From contig JAKISM010000042.1 in NCBI GenBank assembly GCA_021648585.1, forward strand, positions 1 through 15,538: 15,538 bases of DNA, written 5' to 3'. Made by a program: the position numbers and the translations under genes. Position 1 is the stretch's first letter; the number at the start of each line of letters is the position of its first letter. Source of the DNA: Devosiaceae bacterium (GTDB lineage Bacteria > Pseudomonadota > Alphaproteobacteria > Rhizobiales > Devosiaceae). The notes below the pieces were generated by a model that saw only the letters and a program-made list of their open reading frames with translations, was not told the DNA's origin and made no database searches. Below, in pieces: positions 7,891 to 14,283 of the stretch.

Positions 7891-9372
7891 TTATAGTCCC
7901 AATTTCTCTTTCAAAATTTTATTCACCGCTTGTGGATTAGCTTTACCTTGGCTAGCTTTCATCACCTGCCCAACAAACCAGCCAATAAGTTGTGGTTTTA
8001 ATTTCACTTTTTCAACTTGCTCAGGGTTAGCGCTAATAATATCATCAATCATTTTTTCAATCGCACCAGTATCGCTTACCTGTTTCATTGAGCGTTTTTC
8101 AACAATATCAGCAGGGTCGCCGCCCTCGCCCCAAACGATTTCAAATAGGTCTTTGGCAATTTTACCAGAAATATCACTACTTGAAATAAGATCAATAATA
8201 CCGCCAAGTTGCTTTGCGCTAATTGGAGAATTGCTAACGTCTAATTCTTCTTTTGCTAAGCGTCCAAAAAACTCGTTTATTACCCAGTTGGCACTAAGTT
8301 TGCCGTCCCGACCTTTAGCTACATTTTCAAAAAAATCTGCGTTCGATCGAGAGCTAATCAATACCGAAGCATCATAAGATGTGATGCTATATTCATTTAC
8401 AAATCTATCGTGTTTTTCATCTGGTAATTCGGGTAAATCCTTTGCCAAAGCTGCGACAAATTCATCATCAAATTCTAGTGGAAGCAAATCTGGATCTGGA
8501 AAATAGCGATAATCATGGGCTTCTTCTTTTGATCTCATGGAGCGAGTTTTGCCGCTCTTGGAATCAAACAAGCGAGTTTCTTGATCAATCTTGCCACCAT
8601 CTTCAAGTATATCAATTTGACGACGTGCTTCATATTCAATCGCCGCAACTGCAAAGCGCATTGAGTTGACATTTTTAATCTCGCAACGTGTGCCAAATTC
8701 ACCCCCCGGTGCGCGCACAGAAACATTGATATCAGCACGTAATGAGCCTTGCTCCATATTGCCATCGCATGTGCCTAAATAGCGTAAAATTGTTCTGATT
8801 TTTGCAATATATGTGCGTGCTTCTTCACTTGAGCGAATATCAGGTTTTGATACGATTTCCATTAGAGCAACGCCCGAGCGATTAAGATCAATGAAGCTCA
8901 TATTTGGGTGTTGGTCGTGAATTGATTTCCCTGCATCTTGCTCAAGGTGAAGTCGCTCAATACCAATTTCAACCTCGCCATCTTTGCCCATATCAAGATA
9001 GACAATGCCCTCGCCAACAATCGGGTCTTTGAATTGTGAAATTTGGTAGCCCTGCGGCAAATCAGGATAAAAATAATTCTTACGATCAAAAATTGAGCGA
9101 TTATTGATTTTGGCTTTTAGCCCTAAGCCAGTGCGCACTGCTTGGCGCACGCATTCTTGATTTATTGTTGGCAACATACCGGGCATTGCCGCATCAACAA
9201 ATGACACATTAGAATTTGGCGCATTGCCAAATTTAGTTGAAGAACCTGAAAATAATTTTGATTCAGAGGTTATTTGCGCATGGATTTCTAACCCAATTAC
9301 CATTTCCCAATCACCTGTCGCCCCCTTGATGAATTTTTTAGGATCTGGCGTTCTTGTATCTACTAAGCTCAT
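7891..9372 (-). CDS. gatB: Asp/Glu-tRNA(Asn/Gln) amidotransferase subunit B
   Basis: GatB, 493 residues, is the tRNA-binding and kinase/transamidase subunit of GatCAB. It activates the misloaded Glu on tRNA(Gln), or Asp on tRNA(Asn), so that ammonia from GatA can convert it to the amide. Motifs: IGLEIHAQ (26-33), LFSGSS (40-45), the DAAMPGMLP form of the VD-MPG segment (60-68, the wording found in Rhizobiales), YFYPDLPQGYQISQ (100-113) and HLEQDAGKS (142-150). The C-terminal third (about 345-490) is the helical region plus the YqeY-like tRNA-binding tail, ending in LKEKLGL. It is last in gatC-gatA-chorismate mutase-gatB, 15 nt after the mutase stop, with GAGAAG as ribosome site. Its TAA directly abuts the stop of the convergent KefB-like gene. 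Confidence 0.97.
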   Translation of the reverse strand: MSLVDTRTPDPKKFIKGATGDWEMVIGLEIHAQITSESKLFSGSSTKFGNAPNSNVSFVDAAMPGMLPTINQECVRQAVRTGLGLKAKINNRSIFDRKNYFYPDLPQGYQISQFKDPIVGEGIVYLDMGKDGEVEIGIERLHLEQDAGKSIHDQHPNMSFIDLNRSGVALMEIVSKPDIRSSEEARTYIAKIRTILRYLGTCDGNMEQGSLRADINVSVRAPGGEFGTRCEIKNVNSMRFAVAAIEYEARRQIDILEDGGKIDQETRLFDSKSGKTRSMRSKEEAHDYRYFPDPDLLPLEFDDEFVAALAKDLPELPDEKHDRFVNEYSITSYDASVLISSRSNADFFENVAKGRDGKLSANWVINEFFGRLAKEELDVSNSPISAKQLGGIIDLISSSDISGKIAKDLFEIVWGEGGDPADIVEKRSMKQVSDTGAIEKMIDDIISANPEQVEKVKLKPQLIGWFVGQVMKASQGKANPQAVNKILKEKLGL

Positions 9373-9387
9373 TTTCTTCTCTATATC

Positions 9388-9693
9388 TTACTTAAGTTTT
9401 CGGGCGGCAATAATGCCCTTTTCAAAATTAATGTTCCACTCAATCAAATTGCGCCACGTCATTTCCGCCTGATCATCATCAAGCCCCAACGCCAAAGCAC
9501 GCTCACGTACTTTTGCAATCACTGCTTCAATGCGCTCAGCATCAAACGCCTCATGCGGATCATTTTTGAGTTCCGCCATACGAGTTACATAGGTGTGGCG
9601 TTCGGCAAATAATTCAATCAATGCCCTATCAATACGATCAATTTCAACTCGAACATCTTGCTTGCTTTGGCAATCTTGAGGTTTATTCTTCAT
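9388..9693 (-). CDS. Chorismate mutase, AroQ type, monofunctional
   Basis: A 101-residue all-helical protein of the AroQ (type II) chorismate mutase fold, converting chorismate to prephenate on the way to phenylalanine and tyrosine. Aligned by eye to the E. coli P-protein mutase domain, Arg15, Arg32, Lys43, Asp51 and Arg54 fall at the sites of Arg11, Arg28, Lys39, Asp48 and Arg51. Glu91 stands where E. coli has Gln88, and Ile55 where it has Glu52. The ATG at 9693 is chosen because it follows the gatA TAA by 1 nt, with a GGTGG/GGTAAG ribosome site in the gatA end, and it gives the usual N-terminus. The frame is open further upstream into gatA, but that extension has no family support. The close relative isochorismate pyruvate lyase (PchB-like) cannot be fully excluded; no siderophore genes are nearby. 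Placement between gatA and gatB is unusual. Confidence 0.82.
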   Translation of the reverse strand: MKNKPQDCQSKQDVRVEIDRIDRALIELFAERHTYVTRMAELKNDPHEAFDAERIEAVIAKVRERALALGLDDDQAEMTWRNLIEWNINFEKGIIAARKLK

Positions 9694-9694
9694 C

Positions 9695-11179
9695 TTACCA
9701 CCATTTCTTTGGCGTAAAATCAAGCCCAGCGGAGCGCTCAATAACTCGCCCAGCAGCAAACAAGGTTTCTTCATCAAATGGTTTGCCAATAAGTTGCAAT
9801 CCTAATGGAAGTCCTGCATTATCTTTTCCTGCAGGCACAGCAATTGCGGGTAATCCTGCCATATTGACAGTTACCGTGAAAATATCATTGAGATACATTT
9901 TAACAGGATCTGCCTTCATTTCTTGATCGTTAACACCAAAAGCAGCAGATGGCGTTGCAGGAGTGAGAATTGCATCTATGCCATCATTAAACACAGTTTC
10001 AAAATCACGCTTAATTAGCGTGCGAACCTTTTGCGCTTTGACATAATAAGCGTCATAATATCCAGCACTAAGAACATAAGTTCCGATTAAAACACGGCGT
10101 TGCACTTCTGCACCAAAACCAGCCGCACGAGTATTTTCATACATTTCATCAATGCTATCACCATTCACTCGCAAACCATATTTCACGCCATCATAACGTG
10201 CCAAATTTGATGATGCTTCGGCAGGTGCTACGATATAATAAGCTGGAAGGGCATATTTTGTGTGCGGCAATGAAATGTCTTTAATTATCGCCCCCTCGTC
10301 TTTTAACCACGCCAAGCCCTGTTGCCATAATTTTTCTATCTCGTCAGGCATTCCATCCATACGATATTCTTTTGGCACGCCAATTCTTAAGCCCTTTACG
10401 CCACGCTCGATAGCGGCGGCAAAATCTGGCACTGCTAAATCAACCGAAGTGCTATCTAACCTATCAAAGCCAGCCATTGAAGCCAGCATCAAAGCGCTAT
10501 CCTCAACCGTGCGAGTAATAGGCCCTGCTTGATCAAGCGAAGAAGCAAACGCCACCACGCCCCAACGTGAGCAACGCCCATAAGTTGGCTTAATGCCCAC
10601 AGTGCCAGTAAAAGCCGCTGGTTGGCGAATTGAGCCGCCTGTATCTGTTGCAGTTGCGCCAGCGCAAAGGAATGCGCTAACCGCCGCAGCTGAGCCGCCA
10701 GATGAGCCACCCGGAACTAAATCTTTATTTGAGCCAGAAGCTCTATGCGGGTTAATCACCGCACCATAATATGAAGTTTCATTTGATGATCCCATCGCAA
10801 ACTCGTCCATATTGAGTTTGCCCAGCATCACTGCGCCATCTTGCCAAAGATTATTGGTTATAAATGATTCATATTCTGGCTTGAAACCATCAAGAATGTG
10901 CGAGCCAGCTTGCGTGTGCGCTCCTTTTGTGGCGAATAGGTCTTTTATGCCCAGCGGCACACCTTCAAGCGCACCACCCTCACCCTTTGCTAATTTCTCA
11001 TCACTAGCTTTGGCCATAGATAGTGCCTGCTCATTCTCGATTGAAACATAGGCATTTAGCTTAGGATTAGCCGCATCTATTTCATTTAGATATGCGCTAG
11101 TTACTTCGCTCGCAGAGAATTTTTTTGCTTTTAGCCCTTTTTGAATATCAGCAAGGCTTAGTTTAATTAAATCGCTCAA
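9695..11179 (-). CDS. gatA: Asp/Glu-tRNA(Asn/Gln) amidotransferase subunit A
   Basis: GatA, 494 residues, is the amidase subunit that hydrolyses glutamine and channels ammonia to GatB. The amidase-signature triad is visible: Lys79 in GIKD (77-80), cis-Ser159 in PGGSSGGS (156-163) and the nucleophile Ser183 in TDTGGSIRQPA (178-188). Other family stretches are LEGVPLGIKDLF (71-82), KLNMDEFAMGSSNE (121-134) and, near the C-terminus, NMAGLPAIAVPAG and GLPLGLQLIG. Length is typical. It begins 5 nt after the gatC stop and ends 1 nt before the chorismate mutase ATG, so the three genes are tightly coupled. The paired gatC and gatB in the same operon separate it from the many other amidase-signature hydrolases. 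Confidence 0.97.
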   Translation of the reverse strand: MSDLIKLSLADIQKGLKAKKFSASEVTSAYLNEIDAANPKLNAYVSIENEQALSMAKASDEKLAKGEGGALEGVPLGIKDLFATKGAHTQAGSHILDGFKPEYESFITNNLWQDGAVMLGKLNMDEFAMGSSNETSYYGAVINPHRASGSNKDLVPGGSSGGSAAAVSAFLCAGATATDTGGSIRQPAAFTGTVGIKPTYGRCSRWGVVAFASSLDQAGPITRTVEDSALMLASMAGFDRLDSTSVDLAVPDFAAAIERGVKGLRIGVPKEYRMDGMPDEIEKLWQQGLAWLKDEGAIIKDISLPHTKYALPAYYIVAPAEASSNLARYDGVKYGLRVNGDSIDEMYENTRAAGFGAEVQRRVLIGTYVLSAGYYDAYYVKAQKVRTLIKRDFETVFNDGIDAILTPATPSAAFGVNDQEMKADPVKMYLNDIFTVTVNMAGLPAIAVPAGKDNAGLPLGLQLIGKPFDEETLFAAGRVIERSAGLDFTPKKWW

Positions 11180-11184
11180 TCTAT

Positions 11185-11472
11185 CTACTCCACAACCTTT
11201 GGCACCATAAAGAAATTATCTTCGCTTAATGGTGCGTTAGAGGTTATTTTATCTGCATAACCACCAGAAGTAACCTCGTCCTTACGAGTGCGAAGCGTTG
11301 CTGGAATAACAGAAGTCATCGGCTCAACATCGCTCACATCAACCTCATCAAGTTGCTCAACAAAGCCAAGTATAACATTAAGCTCATCAGCAAGGCCTGC
11401 AAGATTCTCTTCTTTAAGTTTAATACGAGCCAAATGCCCTATTTTTCTAACAATATCTGCATTTACCGACAT
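11185..11472 (-). CDS. gatC: Asp/Glu-tRNA(Asn/Gln) amidotransferase subunit C
   Basis: GatC, 95 residues, is the small stabilising subunit that wraps around the GatA-GatB interface. Typical features are the N-terminal VRKIGHLARIKL (about 8-19), the predicted helix ELNVILGFVEQLDEVD (about 36-51), the conserved DVEPMTSV and the C-terminal NFFMVPKVVE. The start at 11472 is chosen because a full AAGGAG ribosome site sits 6 nt upstream and the resulting N-terminus is standard. An upstream in-frame ATG at 11547 would add 25 residues without family support or ribosome site. It is the first gene of the gat operon, divergent from ruvX. I see no convincing -10/-35 pair for it in the 116-bp spacer. Confidence 0.95.
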   Translation of the reverse strand: MSVNADIVRKIGHLARIKLKEENLAGLADELNVILGFVEQLDEVDVSDVEPMTSVIPATLRTRKDEVTSGGYADKITSNAPLSEDNFFMVPKVVE

Positions 11473-11478
11473 GCAAAT

Positions 11479-11484
11479 CTCCTT
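11479..11484 (-). promoter_or_regulatory. gatC: Ribosome binding site fixing the gatC start
   Basis: On the minus strand, AAGGAG lies 6 nt before the ATG at 11472. It is among the strongest Shine-Dalgarno matches seen before a gene in this window and decides between that ATG and the in-frame one 75 bp further upstream. Confidence 0.75.
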
Positions 11485-11538
11485 AATTTTTATTGGGAGG
11501 TAATTTTGATTTAGCTTGTAACAAGTCTTGCGCACATA

Positions 11539-11568
11539 TTGCAACAATTATTGATTGAGTAATAATAT
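11539..11568 (+). promoter_or_regulatory. Candidate promoter for ruvX and the AEC permease
   Basis: TTGCAA (11539-11544) and TAATAT (11563-11568) are 18 bp apart, which would start transcription about 12-15 nt before the ruvX ATG. Between them lies a small dyad, ATTATT (11547-11552) and AATAAT (11561-11566). A second short dyad, CTTGT-A-ACAAG, sits at 11515-11525 in the same divergent spacer and could serve either direction. This is a motif match only. Confidence 0.33.
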
Positions 11569-11588
11569 TTGCACTGTTAAGAGCAATT

Positions 11589-12047
11589 ATGAATGAGATA
11601 AATGAAAACCCACTAGCCTCTTTGCCAAGTTCTGGAAAATTACTTGGCTTAGATCTTGGCACAAAAACTATTGGCATAGCTGTTTCTGATGGTATGCGCT
11701 TTAGTGCAACGCCTTTAACAACTATTAGGCGCACAAAATTCAAGCAAGATGCAACGATTTTGCTTGAGTTAATGAATGAGAATAAAATAGTTGGCTTAGT
11801 GCTGGGTCTGCCACTTAATATGGACGGCAGTGAAGGCCCACGTGTGCAATCAACTCGGGCTTTTGCACGAAACTTGAGCGCTATGATTAATGTACCAATT
11901 TGTTTTTGGGACGAAAGGCTTTCAACTAGTGCAGTTACAAAAACACTTATTGAGGCCGATGTTTCTCGTGCTAAAAGGGCGCAGGTTATTGATAAATTAG
12001 CTGCTAGTTATATTCTTCAAGGCGCACTTGATAGATTGAGGAATTAA
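11589..12047 (+). CDS. ruvX: Putative pre-16S rRNA nuclease / Holliday junction resolvase-like YqgF (RuvX)
   Basis: A 152-residue protein of the YqgF/RuvX family with an RNase H-like fold. Members are implicated in the final maturation of the 5' end of 16S rRNA and were earlier proposed as Holliday junction resolvases. Conserved acidic residues are visible: Asp22 in GLDLGTKTIGIAVSD (20-34), Glu109 in WDERLST (107-113) and Asp135 in IDKLAASYILQ (134-144). The LGLPLNMDGSEGPR segment (72-85) is also standard. The start ATG at 11589 has AAGAG about 6 nt upstream and gives a 17-residue lead before the first strand, common in alphaproteobacteria. It is divergent from gatC, an arrangement usual in Rhizobiales, and is followed after one base by the AEC permease gene. 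Confidence 0.93.
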   Translation: MNEINENPLASLPSSGKLLGLDLGTKTIGIAVSDGMRFSATPLTTIRRTKFKQDATILLELMNENKIVGLVLGLPLNMDGSEGPRVQSTRAFARNLSAMINVPICFWDERLSTSAVTKTLIEADVSRAKRAQVIDKLAASYILQGALDRLRN

Positions 12048-12048
12048 A

Positions 12049-12987
12049 ATGCTGACCTCGTTTTTTGCTATTATTCCAATTTTTTCATTAATAGTTCTTG
12101 GTTTTGTTCTAAGAAAAATCAATATGATAACGCCAGAACAATGGCGCGGCATTGAGTTAGTCTGCTTTTATCTGCTTTTCCCAGCACTACTAATCACCAC
12201 GCTTTCAAATTCAGACCTAGCATTTGGCGAATTATCGACTTTTGCACTGGCAATCTTCGCAATGGTCTGCACCATGTGTTTATTGTTATTTTTGCTTAGA
12301 ATTCCATTACTAAAATTGTGGAAAGTGCAAGGCCCTGCTTATACCACGATATTTCAAACCTCAACCCGTTGGCATGGTTTCATTGCCTTTGCTATTATTA
12401 ACGATTTATTTGGTGCGCAAGGTCTAGCAATTTTAGCAGTAGCTTTTGCTGTAATTATTCCAATTGTAAATATTATTAATATTTGGATTTTGGCAACCTA
12501 TGCCAACAATGAAAAAGTCAATTTCAAAGTGGTAATAATAACCATAATCAAAAACCCATTAATAATCGGCATAAGCATAGGCATTTTGTTAAATCTAACA
12601 AATATCACCCTACCCACCCCAGTTTTTACAGGGCTCGATCTGTTAGGGCGAAGTGCTTTGGGCGTTTCATTATTAGCACTTGGTGCAGGCATTAGCTATC
12701 AAGCACTTAAAACCTCAGGCAAAGAAGTAATTTTAGCAAGTATTTTACGACTTTTAGTAACCCCATTAGTTGCACTAATATTTGCTTTGGCATTTGGTGT
12801 TAAGGGCGATGTATTTGTAGTTTTAATTGTCGCCAGTGCTGTCCCAACCGCCGTAAACGGCTATATTTTAGCCCGTACTATGGGAGGAGACGCAGAATTA
12901 TACGCCGCAACATCGAGCGCTCAAGTGTTATTCTCATTTGTTAGTTTGCCAATAATTATTTGGCTTGCTACACAATTTACTGGTTGA
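12049..12987 (+). CDS. AEC (auxin efflux carrier) family permease
   Basis: A 312-residue membrane protein with about ten hydrophobic segments, spread from residue 3 to 310, matching the bacterial AEC family. Family-like features are the first helix with LIVLGFVLRKINMITPEQW, the broken helix CFYLLFPALLITTLSNSDL, and the C-terminal SAVPTAVNGYILARTMGGD segment that corresponds to the conserved second half. Bacterial members move carboxylates such as malate or malonate; no substrate can be assigned, and no malonate-degradation genes are nearby. The ATG lies 1 nt after the ruvX stop, so it is translated from the same message. Immediately downstream, a cluster of palindromic repeats may end or attenuate the transcript before pyrB. 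Confidence 0.87.
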   Translation: MLTSFFAIIPIFSLIVLGFVLRKINMITPEQWRGIELVCFYLLFPALLITTLSNSDLAFGELSTFALAIFAMVCTMCLLLFLLRIPLLKLWKVQGPAYTTIFQTSTRWHGFIAFAIINDLFGAQGLAILAVAFAVIIPIVNIINIWILATYANNEKVNFKVVIITIIKNPLIIGISIGILLNLTNITLPTPVFTGLDLLGRSALGVSLLALGAGISYQALKTSGKEVILASILRLLVTPLVALIFALAFGVKGDVFVVLIVASAVPTAVNGYILARTMGGDAELYAATSSAQVLFSFVSLPIIIWLATQFTG

Positions 12988-13007
12988 AAAAAGGAATTGC
13001 TTTAAGA

Positions 13008-13076
13008 TATCGTTTTGAGTGAAAAACGAAGAAACCTACATTGTAGCGAAGACTCTTCACTTTGTTCAGAGTGACA
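13008..13076. repeat. Palindromic repeat, diverged copy A
   Basis: A 69-bp element starting 20 bp after the AEC permease stop. Its left arm (13008-13037) matches the left arm of copy B with a 2-bp insertion and a few, mostly transition, substitutions. Its right arm (13049-13076) reads, on the opposite strand, TGTCACTCTGAACAAAGTGA, close to the reverse complement of copy B's right arm. A small inner dyad CTACA-T-TGTAG sits at 13036-13046. The arms can fold together with mismatches, so a stem-loop in the transcript is likely. It looks older than copy B. Confidence 0.7.
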
Positions 13077-13101
13077 TGGAGATTTTGAAAGATACACCTA
13101 A

Positions 13102-13170
13102 TGTCATTCTGAGTGAAACGAAGAATCTTTCTTTGTTGCTTAAGATACTTCACTATCGTTCAGTATGACA
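13102..13170. repeat. Palindromic repeat, copy B (best preserved)
   Basis: A 69-bp imperfect palindrome. The left arm begins TGTCATTCTGAGTGAAACGA (13102-13121) and ends AATCTT (13124-13129). The right arm, read on the other strand from 13170, begins TGTCATACTGAACGATAGTG and ends TATCTT. The arms differ by one small indel and several substitutions around a short centre near 13130-13140. It is intergenic and lies head-to-head with copy A 25 bp away. It resembles REP- or MITE-like intergenic elements that fold into hairpins. No transposase or terminal duplication is visible. Confidence 0.75.
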
Positions 13171-13182
13171 TTTCCTTATTAT

Positions 13183-13201
13183 TTCTTCATTCAGAGTGAC
13201 A
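13183..13201. repeat. Palindromic repeat, fragment C (one half-arm)
   Basis: Nineteen bases matching the right-arm end of the 69-bp element: on the opposite strand it reads TGTCACTCTGAATGAAGAA. It follows copy B after 12 bp and has no partner arm, so it is a truncated or decayed copy. Confidence 0.6.
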
Positions 13202-13241
13202 TTTCATAAAACTAACATATACCCCCAACTAAAAAAACCTC

Positions 13242-13270
13242 TTGGCATAAAGCTAGTGTTGCGCTAAACC
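13242..13270 (+). promoter_or_regulatory. Candidate promoter for pyrB and the pyrC-like gene
   Basis: TTGGCA (13242-13247, 5 of 6 matches) is 17 bp upstream of TAAACC (13265-13270, 3 of 6). Transcription would start about 20 nt before the chosen pyrB ATG, leaving no room for a leader-based attenuator. The rest of the spacer beyond the palindromic repeats shows nothing else recognisable. Confidence 0.3.
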
Positions 13271-13296
13271 CTAAAAAATTAAAAATGGGAATTAAG

Positions 13297-14283
13297 ATGA
13301 ACGAGAGTTCAAAACATTCATCAAGCTCTAAAGCCAGCAGGTCTGGCTCTCCTTATTCTTTTAATCATCAACATCTTTTAGGCATTGCGCAACTTAACCA
13401 AGTTGAGATTGTTGATTTGCTCGATAGAGCTGAAAAAATGATACCTGTTTCTCGTAATCCACAACAAATCAAGCAAACCTTAAATGGTAAGACGCAAATA
13501 AATCTATTTTTTGAAAACTCCACCAGAACGCAGTCTAGCTTTGAAATTGCTGGAAAAAGACTTGGCGCTATCGTTGTTAATATGTCGGTTAAGACCTCTT
13601 CTGTTGCTAAGGGGGAAACTCTAATTGATACGGCGGCAACGCTTAATGCAATGTCGCCAGATGTTATTGTGGTGCGCCATGCAAGTGCTGGTGCGGTGGA
13701 ATTATTATCGCAAAAGGTTGGCTGTTCGGTAATTAACGCTGGAGATGGTGCGCACGAGCACCCTACTCAAGCCCTATTAGATGCACTTACAATTCGCAAA
13801 CATAAAAAACGCTTAAATGGGCTAACTGTTGCTATTTGCGGTGATATTGCAAATTCTCGTGTGGCTCGCTCAAACCTTATGTTGCTCAACGCTATGAATG
13901 TGCGCACCAGAGTTATTGCGCCAAAAACCCTATTGCCCAAAGGCATTGAGCATATATGCGCTGAGGTATTTACCAATATGGATAAGGGTCTAAAAGACGT
14001 TGATGTTGTGATGATGTTGCGCTTGCAACGTGAGCGAACTAGCGGTGCGCTTGTGCCATCGGAGCGTGAATATTATCATTTTTATGGGCTTGATAAAAGG
14101 CGTTTAGCGCTTGCAAAACCCGATGCGATAGTGATGCACCCCGGCCCGATGAATAGAGGTGTTGAAATTGATCCATTGGTAGCCGATGGGGCGCAATCTG
14201 TTATTAATGAGCAAGTAGAAATGGGCGTTGCGGTGCGTATGGCGGTGCTTGATGCTTTGGTTGGTAATGGAGCAAAAAAATGA
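13297..14283 (+). CDS. pyrB: Aspartate carbamoyltransferase catalytic subunit
   Basis: PyrB, 328 residues from this start, joins carbamoyl phosphate and aspartate to give carbamoyl aspartate, the first committed step of pyrimidine synthesis. Visible active-site motifs: STRT (75-78) for carbamoyl phosphate, the loop SVAKGET with its lysine near 105, HPTQALLDALTI (155-166), and the aspartate-side MMLRLQRER and HPGPMNRG. The ATG at 13297 is preferred because GGGA precedes it by 6 nt. An ATG 12 bp earlier (13285) is in frame but has no ribosome site. Either start gives a serine-rich lead of about 20 residues before the usual beginning near HQHLLGI. No regulatory pyrI gene is seen; instead the gene overlaps a dihydroorotase-like gene by 4 bp (ATGA), as in class A transcarbamoylases with a PyrC'-type partner. 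About 20 bp upstream is a candidate promoter, beyond which lie palindromic repeats. Confidence 0.95.
   Translation: MNESSKHSSSSKASRSGSPYSFNHQHLLGIAQLNQVEIVDLLDRAEKMIPVSRNPQQIKQTLNGKTQINLFFENSTRTQSSFEIAGKRLGAIVVNMSVKTSSVAKGETLIDTAATLNAMSPDVIVVRHASAGAVELLSQKVGCSVINAGDGAHEHPTQALLDALTIRKHKKRLNGLTVAICGDIANSRVARSNLMLLNAMNVRTRVIAPKTLLPKGIEHICAEVFTNMDKGLKDVDVVMMLRLQRERTSGALVPSEREYYHFYGLDKRRLALAKPDAIVMHPGPMNRGVEIDPLVADGAQSVINEQVEMGVAVRMAVLDALVGNGAKK

Noticed and set aside
9694..9789. Upstream in-frame extension of the chorismate mutase to an ATG at 9789
   Set aside because: It lies wholly inside gatA in another frame, has no chorismate mutase similarity, and a ribosome site fits the ATG at 9693.
11473..11547. 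Longer GatC starting at the ATG at 11547
   Set aside because: The extra 25 residues are not GatC-like and lack a ribosome site, while AAGGAG sits 6 nt before the ATG at 11472.
13008..13201. Possible CRISPR array
   Set aside because: The repeats are 69-bp palindromes with unequal gaps of 25 and 12 bp and only two full copies. There are no uniform spacers and no cas genes.
12988..13296. Small protein-coding gene in the spacer before pyrB
   Set aside because: Stops are frequent in all frames, no frame has a ribosome site, and the sequence is accounted for by palindromic repeats and a promoter-like stretch.
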